A stretch of DNA of 64,000 bases from Gibbula magus (Eukaryota > Mollusca > Gastropoda > Trochida > Trochidae). Within the stretch, counting starts at the first letter, position 1, and each line of letters opens with the position of its first letter. The stretch covers positions 15,773,530 to 15,837,529 of the forward strand of contig OW388302.1 of assembly GCA_936450465.1 (NCBI GenBank), in the 5' to 3' direction. The position numbers and the translations under genes are program-made. Below are positions 1 to 11,516 of this stretch, piece by piece. The notes under the pieces are model-generated. The model was not told the origin of the DNA. It did not search any database and was given only the letters and a program-made list of their open reading frames with translations.

Positions 1-520
1 ATAGTTGTTACTGACAATGAAAAGTGATCATGTATTGTGTGACCTTGAAGATCAAAGGTCAAGATCACGAGATATGGTCATGCTAACCAGTTCTGAAATC
101 ACAAAGTAACTTTTTTCCATGAATATATTAACACCTCATATAGAAAGGTTATTTCTTATAAACCTGGTGAATGATTTTGACTTGTTCACATTCAAGGTCA
201 AAAGTCAAGGTCATGAGTTCTGAAATCACTACAACAATCCTTGTAAACATGGTAATTTCAAACTATTTTTGTGCTATCAGGCTCATATTTGGTATATATG
301 AACTATGGAGAAAGAACAAGATTTGAAAAGGTTTTCGCTAACATTTGTCAAAGCTAGGTCACAACTTAAACATCCTTTTGTGAATATGCTGTATTTTAAC
401 TATGAACACTTTGAGTCATTGCATGATTGTTATACACAATGGAAAGTGATCTTTGATGGTGTGACCTTGAAGGTCAAAGGCCAAGGTCATGAGGTATTGG
501 TTAAGGCCACGTTAATCCTT
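1..520. repeat. Degenerate repeat rich in AGGTCA/TGACCT motifs
   Basis: The block repeats a phrase built on 'gaccttgaaggtcaaagg' followed by 'tcaaggtcatgag' at about 40-72, 190-216 and 455-492, with unrelated AT-rich sequence between. The extended half-site TCAAGGTCA recurs. A short open frame at 305-523 is created by the repeat and shows no protein features. This looks like a dispersed genomic repeat; its left end lies outside the window. Confidence 0.5.
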
Positions 521-1514
521 TGATCAAATTTTGAAATAAGAAAAAGGTTTTAAGAACAAACTTATGAAAAGTGACCCCTGTGATGATTTGTAATAACTCA
601 TATAATGAACAATTTTTTGTTAAAAAGAATTCCATTTTTATTGTTGTTGATGAGAAGGCGGAACAGGGATATGCGAGACCCAAAGTTTCGGAGCTGTTCT
701 GCTTCTGTGGTGTCCCACAAACACTCATCTAGTTTATTCTATTAACGTCAGTGGCTAAGAATTTATCATCGGAAAGCATGCTCTGTATTAATGACAAATG
801 AATTCAAGCAGTTTAACTATATTATTGTTCATGGACTATTATTCAGGTGTTTTGAGATAAAAAGAATCAGTTTGATAAATAGTGTTAAGCATTGACGCAT
901 GCCTGAACATTAGGGGGTACTGTCTGAAGTTAGGAATTTCGGGCGAATTGATATACGCAAGTAAAACCTTTATATTTCAGTTAACCTAAATCAATTCTGC
1001 AATAAATTATATTCTGTATAAATCGAGTAAAATACTTCATTTTCAAAATTTCGATTTGATGAAATTGACATTTTACAGATATACTCATGGTAATAATGAT
1101 TGACACCCCCTAATAGTTACATAAATGAAATGTTATATAAACAACGTAACGTGTCAGTTTCGATTTTTTGTTGTTGGTAAAACATGTTACTACTGGATGT
1201 GAATAGTGTCTTTGAGCAGGTGCTAATTCTCCATTTGTACTTTAAAATACCAAAGAAAGAGGAATATAAGAAATATTAAATTTATTTGTTCATTCCTTGT
1301 GTCTTGAGATCTTAGCATTGATATATTGTGATAGTGTTTGAGTCTTCTCATTTTGGTTCTAATAAATAATGAAAAGTCGCATATGACAAAATAATTCTAC
1401 TGAACCAAAATATACACAAAATAGTAAATGCCGTCTCATTCCCACACAATATTAAGTATTATTTAGTTTCCATTGTGCCATTTAATTTCGAAAATACCAT
1501 AATATCGACCAATA
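521..1514. other. AT-rich intergenic sequence, no gene seen
   Basis: No convincing open reading frame, RNA gene or transposon end is visible. A phrase about a tract ending in 'gacacccccta' near 1103 recurs in altered form near 7556-7562 ('taggggtgtcaacc'), on either side of the retrotransposon, and may be the remains of an older element into which the retrotransposon inserted. Confidence 0.4.
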
Positions 1515-1519
1515 GTAAG

Positions 1520-1808
1520 TGTAACGGACGCATTTCGGATTGTCCCAAAGTGTTTATTCTTACTGCATCATGTTCGTACAATGTCAATGATCCGTAAAAC
1601 ACTTTAACGCACTTACAACCACACATTTTCTTCTTTGGAAAGTACTAATGTTAGTTTCACAACTTCGCATTGGCCATGCTTCTCGGAACCCATTCGGAAC
1701 TGATACATTCGGCACGTTCCTCTCCAACCTTATCTCGGAAACTCTCAAGGGAGCTAACTCCTCACAAACCGCTCAACTCGCATACCATGCAACAGTCAAA
1801 CCGTTACA
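1520..1808 (-). repeat. 3' LTR of the BEL/Pao element
   Basis: 289 bp, begins TGTAACGG and ends CCGTTACA on the plus strand. It matches 7248-7509 except for about two substitutions (near 1527 and 1573) and 27 extra bases around 1736-1762. Because the element lies on the minus strand, this left copy is the 3' LTR. Confidence 0.93.
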
Positions 1809-1821
1809 CTCCCCAACTTTA
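1809..1821 (-). promoter_or_regulatory. Polypurine tract next to the 3' LTR
   Basis: On the minus strand the bases immediately before the LTR read 'aaagttggggag', a purine-rich stretch in the position where plus-strand DNA synthesis is primed in LTR retrotransposons. Assignment rests on position and composition. Confidence 0.6.
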
Positions 1822-1992
1822 AATTAGAAATTACTAATTTAAGAAACACATATAAGCAGTAAATAATTCAAAGAAAATAAAAAATAATAGTTTCATACTT
1901 CTCAGGGAAATGATAACTTCATTTTTGAGAAAATAGTCTATACACCCTTAGAATTGTGATACTGAAAGATTCAAAATTAATGTCTCTGCATT

Positions 1993-3017
1993 TTAGTCAC
2001 TGTTAGAGTTCTCCATTATCAGCACCAGTTTGTGGATCGGTCTGTCCACAAAAGACAAGGAGCTGCCTTTCGTCTCAGTAGATTCAACTGGGATAGCCAG
2101 CCGAACCTTTCGCACAAGTCCATCATGTCCCGGATACACTTCCGAGACTCTCGCCAAGTGCCACGTATTCCGTGGCATGTTGTCATCCTTGAGGATGACG
2201 ATGTCGTCAATTTCCACATTCCTCCTTGGAGAAGTCCATTTTTGTCTGCTTTGCTGACTCGAGAGAAATTCTTTTCTCCATCGATACCAGAATTCGTTCG
2301 AAATGTGTTGAACACGGCGCCACCTTTTCCTAGAGTATACATCTGCTTCGGAGAAACTACCTGGAGGAGGCAGAATTACCTGAGATTTCAGAGTTAACAG
2401 ATGGTTAGGAGTCAAGGGTTTTAACGACAGAGGGTCATTCAGTGTGTCAACAGTCAAAGGTCGACTGTTCACAATAGCCGCTGTTTCACACATGACAGTT
2501 CGCAATGATTCATCATCCAGGTGTGAACCGAATTCACAAAACAGTGCAGACATGATATTTCTTGTCGTTCTAATCAGTCTCTCCCACACACCTCCCATGT
2601 GGCTAGCATATGGTGGGTTGAATTTGAACTTGAAGAAGTCACAGTTCCTTTCTAGCATGAATGATTTGACATGGTCTTGGTTCAATGCTTCCAATTCATT
2701 CTTCGCTCCAACGAAATTAGTTCCTCGGTCGCAACGTAACTGACGGATGGGTCCACGAATTGATAGAAATCGTCTCAAAGCATTGATAAACGAATCCGTA
2801 CTCAAAGATGCAGCACTTTCAAGATGAATAGCCCGACAATTCATACACGTGAATAACACCCCATAACGTTTCAGTTCCTTTCTGCCTTCACGGATATAGA
2901 ATGGACCAAAGCAATCGACTGCACAATATGTGAACGGTGGGCATTCTTCACCTCTGTCAGAAGGCAAGTCGGACATCTTTTGGTTCTGTACAGTAGCACG
3001 TAACTTGCGGCATTGAA
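1993..3017 (-). pseudogene. BEL/Pao integrase and C-terminal DUF5641-like domain
   Basis: Minus-strand reading frame of about 340 residues. At its start a zinc-binding remnant with two Cys pairs (CVQC) is visible. The catalytic core has the three acidic residues in context: Asp in AVDCFGPF, Asp in LRCDRGTNF and Glu in GGVWERLIR, which is the DDE pattern of retroviral-type integrases. After it comes the tryptophan-rich tail (KRWRRVQHISNEFWYRWRKE) typical of the DUF5641 region of BEL/Pao polyproteins. The frame is intact here, but it is separated from the upstream RNase H by a deletion and frame change, so it could not be made as part of a full polyprotein. It would integrate element cDNA into the host genome in an active copy. 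Confidence 0.88.
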
Positions 3018-3054
3018 CACATTTAGCGATGTAGTACGAAACACGTGATCCACA

Positions 3055-4537
3055 TCCGACAATCCAGTAACCGTCGATCGATCCCTAATTTGCTGAACAC
3101 GATTTGCGACATACACGTGAAACCGTCTTGCGTCATTTGAGATGTAGCCAAGAACAATACGGCTATCAGTCCAATAAGTTTCTGACACTTTGTCAAGCTT
3201 AAGTTCATTCTTCAGGAATTGACCTACTTTCACAGAGAGTACTGCGGCTTGCAATTCTATCCTGGGAATGGTAATTGGTCTCATTGGTGTGACTCTGGAT
3301 TTTCCAAGCAGGAAACAACAATGCACTTGCTGATCTTCATTTACAAGTCTAAGATATGAGCACTGTCCATACCCCGATGTACTTCCATCCGCGAAATGGT
3401 GTAATTCCACAGAGACAATCCTTCCAAAGTTGTCAGGCTTCACGCACCTCGGAATGTTCAATGAGCGGAGAGAAACTAACTCTGATTTCCATCGATTCCA
3501 AGAGTCAAGGATATTTCCAGTCACAGGTGTGTCCCAGCCATACTTGTCCTTGCACAACTGTTGCAGAATTGATTTTCCTCGTAGAATAACCGGTGACAAG
3601 AACCCTATCGGATCGTAGATGGAGCTGATGATGGACAGAATTGTGCGTCGTGTTACAACTTCAGATTTCGATGTAATGTCTATCTTGAATTGAAAGGAAT
3701 CTTTATCCGCACACCACTGTACTCCAAGAACCCTTTCTGAGGGTAGGGTTTCCCAGCTCATGTCTAAGTTCTGCGCACTGTCTGTTCGTTCATCAGGAGG
3801 AATCGCTTCCATCACTGTTTTGGAGTTTGATATGAACTTATGAAGTTTCAGTCCCCTATTTGCGCAGACTTCCTTACACTCATGGATGAGATTCAGAGCC
3901 TCTTCTGAAGTGGGAACTGAACATAGTCCGTCGTCCACGTAAAAGTTGTTTCGTATGAAGTCTGTTGTCAGCGGAGTGGCTTCTTGATCTTTGACAGTCT
4001 GCTTCAAGCCAAAGTTCGCACATCCAGGCGACGATACCGCGCCGAACAAATGAACTTTCATTCTGTATTCCAGTATTTCGTCATTGTAGTTGGAGTTCCT
4101 CCACCAGAGAAACCTAAGGTAGTCTCTATGCTCAGGGTTCACAAAAAACTGGTGAAACATCTGTTTCACATCACACATAACAGCTACCTGTTCCATCATA
4201 AATCTGCACAAGACACTGAGCAGGTTGTTAGTCAGATCTGGACCCTTGAGCAGGCAATCATTCAGAGACACATTGTTGAACTTGGAGGCACAGTCAAACA
4301 CAACCCTGATCTTATCAGGTTTCTTGTTGTGATACACACCGTGGTGCGGCAAATACCACTTCTTGCCTTCACTTCCGGAAAGATCCTGCTCCGGCACAAC
4401 TTCTGCATGAGCCGAGCTTATTATGTTGTTCATGAAAGTGATGTAGTCTTCTCGGAACTTATCGTTACCCTTGAAGCGTGTCTTGAGGCGGCCGAGTCGA
4501 TCAAGAGCGACTGATTTATTGTCAGGTAGTTCCGGAT
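3055..4537 (-). pseudogene. BEL/Pao reverse transcriptase and RNase H
   Basis: Reverse transcriptase is recognised by the sequence KIRVVFDCASK near its start, CDVKQMFHQF (first catalytic Asp), the segment LFGAVSSPGCAN and the YVDD active-site box at about 3937-3948. RNase H follows with FADGS, the conserved IPRIELQAA Glu segment and YWTDS. The frame is entered by a single-base shift at about 4535 from the protease frame, and it ends in unrelated frame-shifted residues downstream of about 3055. There the usual linker of a few hundred residues before integrase is missing. An active enzyme would copy element RNA to DNA in Gag particles; this copy cannot be read through from gag. Confidence 0.9.
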
Positions 4538-6127
4538 TCTGAATGGTAGGGGCATTTCATAATGTCCTTCACTAATGTGAATGCCTTCTTTCATCTGAGT
4601 AAGAAAGCATTTGTCCTCATATGAAATGTTTTCATTGCTGATGGAAACCTCATGGAAGTCCATTTCAAGAGCATGGATTGCTTTCTCCAATGTAACTTGT
4701 TCCTTAACAGTTGATTTATATGAGAAGTATACTTCTGTCGGAGGCTGCAGAGTTTGCGGAAGTATATGTGTCATAATTCTGTGACTGATTCCGATCGCAT
4801 CTGTTTCTTTGATTTCAGCATGGTTGATTGCTCCAACGACTCCCCATCCAAGATCACTGAGTTGTCCGAATGGTTCACAACTATTCTCAGATGCGATAAC
4901 ATCGCGAGGAATTAATGCTTGAGGGCAGTTGTATCCTATCAAAAGTTCAACTTTTGCGTCATAGGGAGGAGATAACTTATCTTCAAGTTGTTGAAGGTGA
5001 GGCCACATCTGAACCTTGTCCGGTGTGGGAATGTGATTGATGTTGGCAGGAATGTCATCTCTTGTGTAGGCTAATGGGATCTGAATACGGACGGATCTAT
5101 CGACACCACGAACCTGGAGAGAATGAATTCTTCTGCTCTGCACCGTTTTGTTGCATGACGTGATTGTTGACAGAGATAGTTTCACACTTGGACCGGTCAC
5201 ATTCAGCTTATCACACAAATTCTGGTGAACAAAAGACGTGTCTGATTGCGTATCAAGAAGTGCGTAAGTCAAATGTTCATTTTCCGGATTATCAGAACTT
5301 GATACCATAACAGGCAATATCATGGAACATTTATCATAGGAGTCACTTCCACTGAGATGGCTGATACCATTAAAGGAATTGTCAATGGGCCTTTTCTGAA
5401 AAGGAAGGTCACCATGCAGGACTGTAGAATGTAACTTGGAGCAAGTTTTGCAGGAAAGTCTATTTTGGCAAAACCTTGACCTATGACTTTTCTTCAGACA
5501 ACCAAAGCATAGTTCATTGTCAATCAAAAACTGTTTTCTTTCCCGCATAGGTTTGGATAACAAGGACTCACAATTGTCAAGGTGATGTGACTTCGTACAG
5601 AATAGACACTGTTCATTCGTCGGACGAACCTCTTTTTCCATTTGTTTACTTCCTACACTTGAGTTTGAAGTGAACGTTGATTTTTGCCTACTAGGAAAAG
5701 AATTCATGTTTCGTTTTCCGATTTGCGCATACTCAGGTTTCCTACCAGCCAATGAAGTAATTGGGTCACACATGATTTCTGCCTCATTAGCAACAAAGTC
5801 AACAAAATGGTAGAATGGGGGAAACGTTCCGTGTTGTCGACGTTGATCCACTACATATCGTCCCCACCGTGGAACTAACCAATCGGGTAGCTTGCTCAAC
5901 ATCTTTCTATTCTCTGCTTCGTCATTCAAGATATGGAGGGAAACACAATTGTTCATAGCAGTCTCACACTGTCTGAGAAAGTCTGCGAATTTCCTGAGCG
6001 CATAACCATCACGAGGAGATATTTTCGGCCAGTTATCAATTTTGTCACGGAAGGCGGAGCTTATGGTAAATGCATTACCGAATCTTTCGTCAAGAACCAA
6101 CTTTGCTTGTTCAAACGCCTCGTCAGT
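4430..6127 (-). pseudogene. BEL/Pao gag C-terminus, zinc knuckles and aspartic protease
   Basis: Open frame of 556 residues from 6100, entered from upstream by a one-base shift near 6128. Residues 1-130 continue the DUF1759 Gag-like region. Two Cys/His clusters follow (CLFCTKSHHLDNC near 5605 and CFGCLKKSHRSRFC near 5510), the nucleic-acid-binding knuckles. The protease active-site motif is LLDTQSDTSF near 5235-5257; a Gln replaces the Gly of the usual DTGS/DSGS box, a variant I believe occurs in some BEL clades but cannot verify. The frame is lost near 4535, just before the reverse transcriptase. Confidence 0.85.
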
Positions 6128-7144
6128 CGAATAAGGAAATAGCCCTCAATAGCTTCTAACGCTGCACCAGAAACATACTTCTTTAAATAGTAGAGTTTCT
6201 CACTTTCAGGAATACTGCGTCTCTCAATCAGAATATTAAACGTCCTTTTCCATGCGGGATATGCTAACATGTTACCCGAGAAAATTCCTGGTTCTGGCTG
6301 AGGTAAGCGACCTACACAGACCTGTTCAGTTAGAGTCCTGATCAAGTTCAACTGTTCAATGTTAGTGTTAGAGGTGTTCTCAACCTGATGTGAAGGAGTC
6401 TGGAAGTCAACTTTATGTGAGATGGGATCTGTGTCAACTTTATGTGAAGCAGGTTCAGGGTTAACTTGATGTGTAAAATGTTCAAACTCAACCTTCTTAT
6501 CAGATTCACTTGTCAACTGGTTGACATAATCCTGAACATACCGATTTGATCCATCAGGAACATGTTTAAGAGGTTCTTGAATGCCCTGATTAGTATGGTC
6601 ATCTGTACACATGTTAATTGCCTCAAGCTTAGCTTGTGCCACACAGAGTTTTACCTTTGTCTGAAATCAATTAGAGACAATTTTGCTTTAAGTGCTGCGG
6701 CCTCAGTTGCAGTTTCAATAATCTTTGTTTCTACTGTCTTTGACCTATTTGAAAGCTTTGAGAAAGTTCTTAACGATGACATTGACCTGAGGGATTTCTG
6801 TTCACTTGCATTACTCTCAAGTTCATGTATCTTGTCAGTCAAACTTCTGACTAACTCAAAGTGCTGTGTATCTATATCTTCAAACCTTGCATTCAAACTT
6901 GGATCAGATACTTTAAATTCACTTGTCAGCCTATCATGTTCAGTGTAAACTGCAGACATTTTATCTTCAAGACTATCCCTAGCCTGTCTAAGATCATCCA
7001 CTAAGGTAGAGTCAGTCAGAATTTTCATAGCACTGTTTGCATTACGTCTCCATGCAGAAAATGAAGATTTTAGTCTATTAATACAAAGTTCTGTCTGATA
7101 TTCAACGTATGCTGGTGCTGGTATTCTGTCCTATTTCCATTCAT
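6061..7144 (-). pseudogene. BEL/Pao gag N-terminal region, frameshifted
   Basis: Two consecutive frames (7028-6651 and 6642-6061) make up the N-terminal Gag part, with a one-base shift near 6655. The first half is charged and helical (many Glu/Lys/Leu heptads, coiled-coil-like). The second contains PEPGIFSGNMLAYPAWKRTF and LYYLKKYVSGAALEAIEGY, the DUF1759 signature of BEL/Pao Gag. Reading open upstream of the first Met at 7028 shows the real start is earlier; an ATG at 7144 on the minus strand is a candidate, but it needs another shift near 7120. Confidence 0.75.
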
Positions 7145-7247
7145 GAGTAGTGTTTATGTGTGTTCAAATTACCATAAACAATGTAAACAATGTCACATGT
7201 TCGGTGATCGAAAACCGGACAAATTGGCGGTCGGCAAAGTGTTTTAC

Positions 7248-7509
7248 TGTAACGGACGTATTTCGGATTGTCCCAAAGTGTTTATTCTTACTGCATCATG
7301 TCCGTACAATGTCAATGATCCGTAAAACACTTTAACGCACTTACAACCACACATTTTCTTCTTTGGAAAGTACTAATGTTAGTTTCACAACTTCGCATTG
7401 GCCATGCTTCTCGGAACCCATTCGGAACTGATACATTCGGCACGTTCCTCTCCAACCTTATCTCACAAACCGCTCAACTCGCATACCATGCAACAGTCAA
7501 ACCGTTACA
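7248..7509 (-). repeat. 5' LTR of the BEL/Pao element
   Basis: 262 bp with the same TGTAACGG and CCGTTACA ends as 1520-1808. It lacks 27 bases present in the other LTR, at a point where a short direct repeat (ctc) could have slipped. Transcription of the element would start inside this copy, reading leftward. Confidence 0.92.
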
Positions 7510-7849
7510 GTAAGTGTCCATCCATTTAATTTGCTACAATCTTTGTTCTATTTAGGGGTGTCAACCATTATTACAATGAGAATAATTGGTTATCAAAAAC
7601 TTATTTTATTGAATTATTTTATTATTTGAATCGCATCATAGTCTGAACATCGATCAGTTTGTCCTATTTGAAAGCACCTCACCTAACAAACGTTATCCCG
7701 AATACACCTAATTTCCTCACTGGTTCCGCCTGGATCTCAACCTCACCCTAAAAGTACATCAGTGATACGCATGTTTTTTTTGGCGAATGGATGAAAGTTT
7801 TCTGAACGTTTGATTTTGGATATGTTCATCTTGTTAACAGATCATTTAG

Positions 7850-8150
7850 ATGAGGTTTTGGCATGATGTCCGGAAACCATCCATCCATATCCGTCCATTC
7901 GAAAACCTTTCACTTTTCCATCCTCTTCTCCAGTACCACGGGCTCTAAAGAACTGAAATATTGTGTATATACTCCTTGGACAATTGAGATTATAAATCAA
8001 AGATTTATAAGGGTTACGACATAGAACATGATGTCTCCTTGTCCAGATCACACAACCACAGCAAGTTGAACTCTTTAGCCAATTGGGTTTATAAATTGTA
8101 GATTTGGTTTTATAATTTGTAGATTTGGTTTTATAAATTGTAGATACGTT
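7850..8150. repeat. Dispersed degenerate repeat (ttgtgtacagactcc family)
   Basis: Contains 'gaactgaaatattgtgtat', 'ctccttggacaattgag' and three partly tandem copies of 'tataaattgtagatttggtt'. The same phrases recur at 14390-14620, 14860-15190, 16620-16900, 26210-26470 and 31290-31480. No coding potential is visible. Confidence 0.55.
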
Positions 8151-8159
8151 GACTAATGT

Positions 8160-9958
8160 TAGAAGCAGGGCTAACTAATTCTCTCTATCCATGGACAAAT
8201 TTTTTACCTTCTACTTATCAATGCAGCTGTTTTTCTTTTATAAAACAATACCCATACCTTCAATGACATGCATTGTAATATTTGGATATTATGAAATTAA
8301 AAGTAATATGAATTATTTGAGGTTTCCGAGCTGAAGGAGGGACATCTGTTTTTGTGTTTTAAAACGCTTTATTGTTTCTGACTGTATTTGCTTAAATGTT
8401 ACTTACAACAGTCAGTGTTCAAGCAACAGGGATGTCTGGCGGAAAAGCCAATGTATCTAGCACCGTGGGTTCACAGCGTGGACCACAGACATTTGTCTAC
8501 GGTGATTTGAACTTTTAATTCTTTTATATCAGATAATACAATCTTAACTAATTTTAGCCAAAATAGTCGATTGTTAATGTTTAAATTATATGTAACGGAG
8601 TTTGTTGCACATTTGTATATTCAGACTCTTTTAAGAGCTCACACACCTAGAATGCCTATTTTTTTAATTGAATGAAATTAATTCCTATTGATCCTACTTT
8701 ATTGTTTCCGCAACTAAGAATTTTAAATTTGTTTCAAAATGACTTTGGATCATCTAAAAAAATATGCATACAATCTTAACATTATTTTATGTAATCAACG
8801 CAATTACTTTCCAGGCAATTACTACTATGTTAAAACTAGAAAGAACCTTAAAATCATCGCAAGCGAAGACCCTGAAGACCAAAGTATCTCATCTGGTGAG
8901 GGACAAGGTAAAATAGTGCCCTGTGCCCAGTTGTGTCTCAAAAGCTACTACTGTCCTTTATCTAAGTGTAGATTTATTAATCGAGATGTTTATAATCTCG
9001 CATAGAAGTCAAAACGTTATTCCATCAGTTTGTGCCTTGTTTAATGATACAGGATTCAATCGCTAAACAGAACAGGTTTGTCACCTCGTTAAAATGACAA
9101 GGAGTCAACAAACTCGAAAAAATGCCTTTTTATTGTCCTCTTTAAAATTAGTTATCAACTGAATCAATCACAATTGATTTTTTTCTTTGATACGTATTTA
9201 ATGATGTAATGCAAACTTTCCCGTGTCCGTGTATAGTGAAAACAAAGAAAAAACAATGTTGAAATATATAGACACAACTTAATTTTTATGTTGTTAGATT
9301 AAAACACTTTTCAGAGCGGATTTCAGTACCACTTTGAACAAAAAGTCATACCATGATGCTTTGTTAAGGCCTTGTAATTGTATAATCTCAATTTTATTGT
9401 TTTATTCTGCCAGGGTATCTTAAGCTGGTGTACATATATATTTTAATTTAACTATTGAATGTAGCATTTGTTAAATAGGCTCGTCATATCTGTTATCGTA
9501 TTTCCTTTTTTTCTTAAAATTGTTGTGTTATAAGTATTTTATTAAATACTTGTTATCTGTGTGTAGATTGGAATGTGCGTGTAAGCTCTTTGGCCTGATT
9601 GAGCACTTTAACATGACACACGCATTTGCTACGGCCTTGCATTAACCCACTATGGTTTGAGCACTTTATGCAACTGACTGGGGATTTCAGAAATTGTCTA
9701 CTTACATAATGTAATGTTACATAACTGAAACCCCAAACATGTCCCACACACACACCATGCTCATGAGGTATATAAGACCGATACATTTGGCTGTCCATGG
9801 TTATATATAAATATACATATAAAAAATGAGTACATACTTAATTTTCTCCTCCATGTTATATATAAAACAAAATGACGGATACCCTGATAGACCACTTTCT
9901 TCAAGTTCATTAAGCAGATGTAATGCTAAAAGCTAAATGTGGACACATTCTCTTTCAG
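8160..9958. other. Intergenic, no supported gene
   Basis: AT-rich sequence with stop codons in all frames. Short open frames at 8739-9005 (plus) and 9553-9798 (minus) have no recognisable domain, no consistent splice boundaries and low-complexity composition, so I do not call them genes. Confidence 0.4.
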
Positions 9959-11516
9959 ATCAAGCAGTCGATCCACCCATGAACCATCTTAAAGTAACTA
10001 TGAAACATAACAAAGACAAACATGAAAATGACAAGATTCTCACAGAAATGTTTCAAAACAAAGAAAAACTGGCGAAAGGCCCTGTTACGAAGGTGAAGAC
10101 TGAGGAGGGTTCGGTCATCGTCACACTAACAGTAGAAAAATCGTTCATCATGACAGACGAGTGGATTAATGATGTGATGAGAATCATCTTCCATGAAATT
10201 CTCGCTACGTTTATTGCTGACGGGACAACGTTCTACGTGAATGTGGAGAGGTTCATCACATTGTCTAAAGAGGAAATGCTGAAGTTGTGTAAGTTTTAAA
10301 TACAAAGCATATACTTGTTCTCGTGAGATTTTAATTCTAATATATACTTCCTCATTTCTCAGAGATACTCAACAGGCCTTTCATATCAATAGATCTTCAA
10401 AACTTAACTTAAATATACTAAGAGAGAATACAATTTATAAAAATAGAAATGAAAAATAGGAAACCAACACGTTTGAAATAGCAAATAAAAGCATCATATT
10501 GGACACAAAGCAGCCATAATTGAGCCAGAACGTCCAAAAACATACTATATATATCTTTAATATGACTATATTCTTTAAAGTTTGATCGGAAATATTTCCA
10601 TTTCAGGATATTGTCTCATTTAAATACTAAGAAGGGATATATATTCACAATTTGATGACGATAATGGTTTAAGTTTCAATCACGAATCATTTGATTTAAA
10701 ACAAAATTTGATTTATTACTGGGAGATTTGTTTGCGACATGCTTCTCTACTTGTTGCAATGACTGGACAAATATTTAATAGTATAAAGGAAGCGCTCGCC
10801 GTCATTCCTACAGAGTAATCCCTCAAAGACAAGTTGCAAATTTTAGCAAGTGAACGATCTCCTCTCAAGTATGCAAGCAAATTGGCGTTGTTGCAATATT
10901 GTTAGAGCCAATAAATTGATTATCAAGTCTTCTTCAACAACGATAACTAATTAGTTGCTAATATCAGCTTCAGTGGACACTTCAAATTACACACATCCTC
11001 GATCACAGATTTTCCAAATGTTGATGAATACAACTCTGACGAAGGTATTTAATCGATTTTGCAGAGTATTTTGAAAATAGACATTTTTTTATAAAATTTA
11101 TTTGTTATTTAATTCATAAATTGTTTTGGTTCCAGATATCGGTCAACAGAATCAAACACTGGCAAAGGTAACTGAAAGCGCCAATTTAAAAAAATATTCA
11201 TCAGAGTAATATCACGTTTTTAAAATATGTATATATTTATATATTTTTTCCTATGATCTAAATTGAAAATAATTTTGAAATTAGTTACCATTGAGCAAAG
11301 TAATTCCCTTTAATCGTAGATACACAATTTTCGTTGATTATATAACAGGATGGCTGTGCAGATAAAGAGAAACAATTAATGGAAGATACCTCAACGCAAA
11401 CTGAACAACCTTCTGAACATGTGTCAACACAGACTAAGCTGGATGACTTTACAGGAGAACAACTCACTGAGTGTTTGTCAACTCAACCACGACAACAAAG
11501 CCGAGACAGTGAGTAA
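9937..11516 (+). CDS. Unrecognised multi-exon gene, partial (four exons)
   Basis: Four exons fit together by splice sites and phase. Exon A is 9959-10288 (acceptor after 'attctctttcag', donor gtaagt; phase 1 on both sides; about 110 residues). Exon B is 11009-11044 (12 residues, encodes FPNVDEYNSDE). Exon C is 11136-11167. Exon D is 11349-11508, or to the stop at 11514-11516, and is Ser/Thr/Gln-rich (TSTQTEQPSEHVSTQTK). An ATG at 9937 could instead start exon A. Exon A has a basic, Asn/Lys-rich beginning and then EEGSVIVTLTVE followed by an amphipathic helix; this resembles, from memory only, small domains found beside death-fold domains in invertebrate immune proteins. I do not recognise the family. 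5' and possibly 3' exons are missing, because an upstream first exon is not visible and a donor-like gtgagt lies at 11509. Confidence 0.45.

Larger units (their letters stand above)
1520..7509 (-). mobile_element. BEL/Pao LTR retrotransposon, complete ends, defective coding
   Basis: The element is bounded by two long terminal repeats whose outer and inner ends are TGTAACGG and CCGTTACA, an 8-bp perfect inverted pair of TG...CA type. It is flanked by the 5-bp direct repeat GTAAG (1515-1519 and 7510-7514), the size usual for BEL/Pao. The internal region on the minus strand carries, in order, gag (DUF1759-like), zinc knuckles, aspartic protease, reverse transcriptase, RNase H and integrase, which is the BEL/Pao order. 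At least three single-base frameshifts (about 6655, 6128 and 4535) and a deletion at about 3055 make it non-autonomous. Total length is 5,990 bp, shorter than the usual 6.5-7 kb. It belongs to a retrotransposon family and is not a cellular gene. Confidence 0.93.

Noticed and set aside
3984..4514. 176-residue plus-strand frame
   Set aside because: Antisense shadow of the BEL reverse transcriptase.
8739..9005. 88-residue open frame
   Set aside because: No recognisable features and no splice context; composition like surrounding AT-rich DNA.
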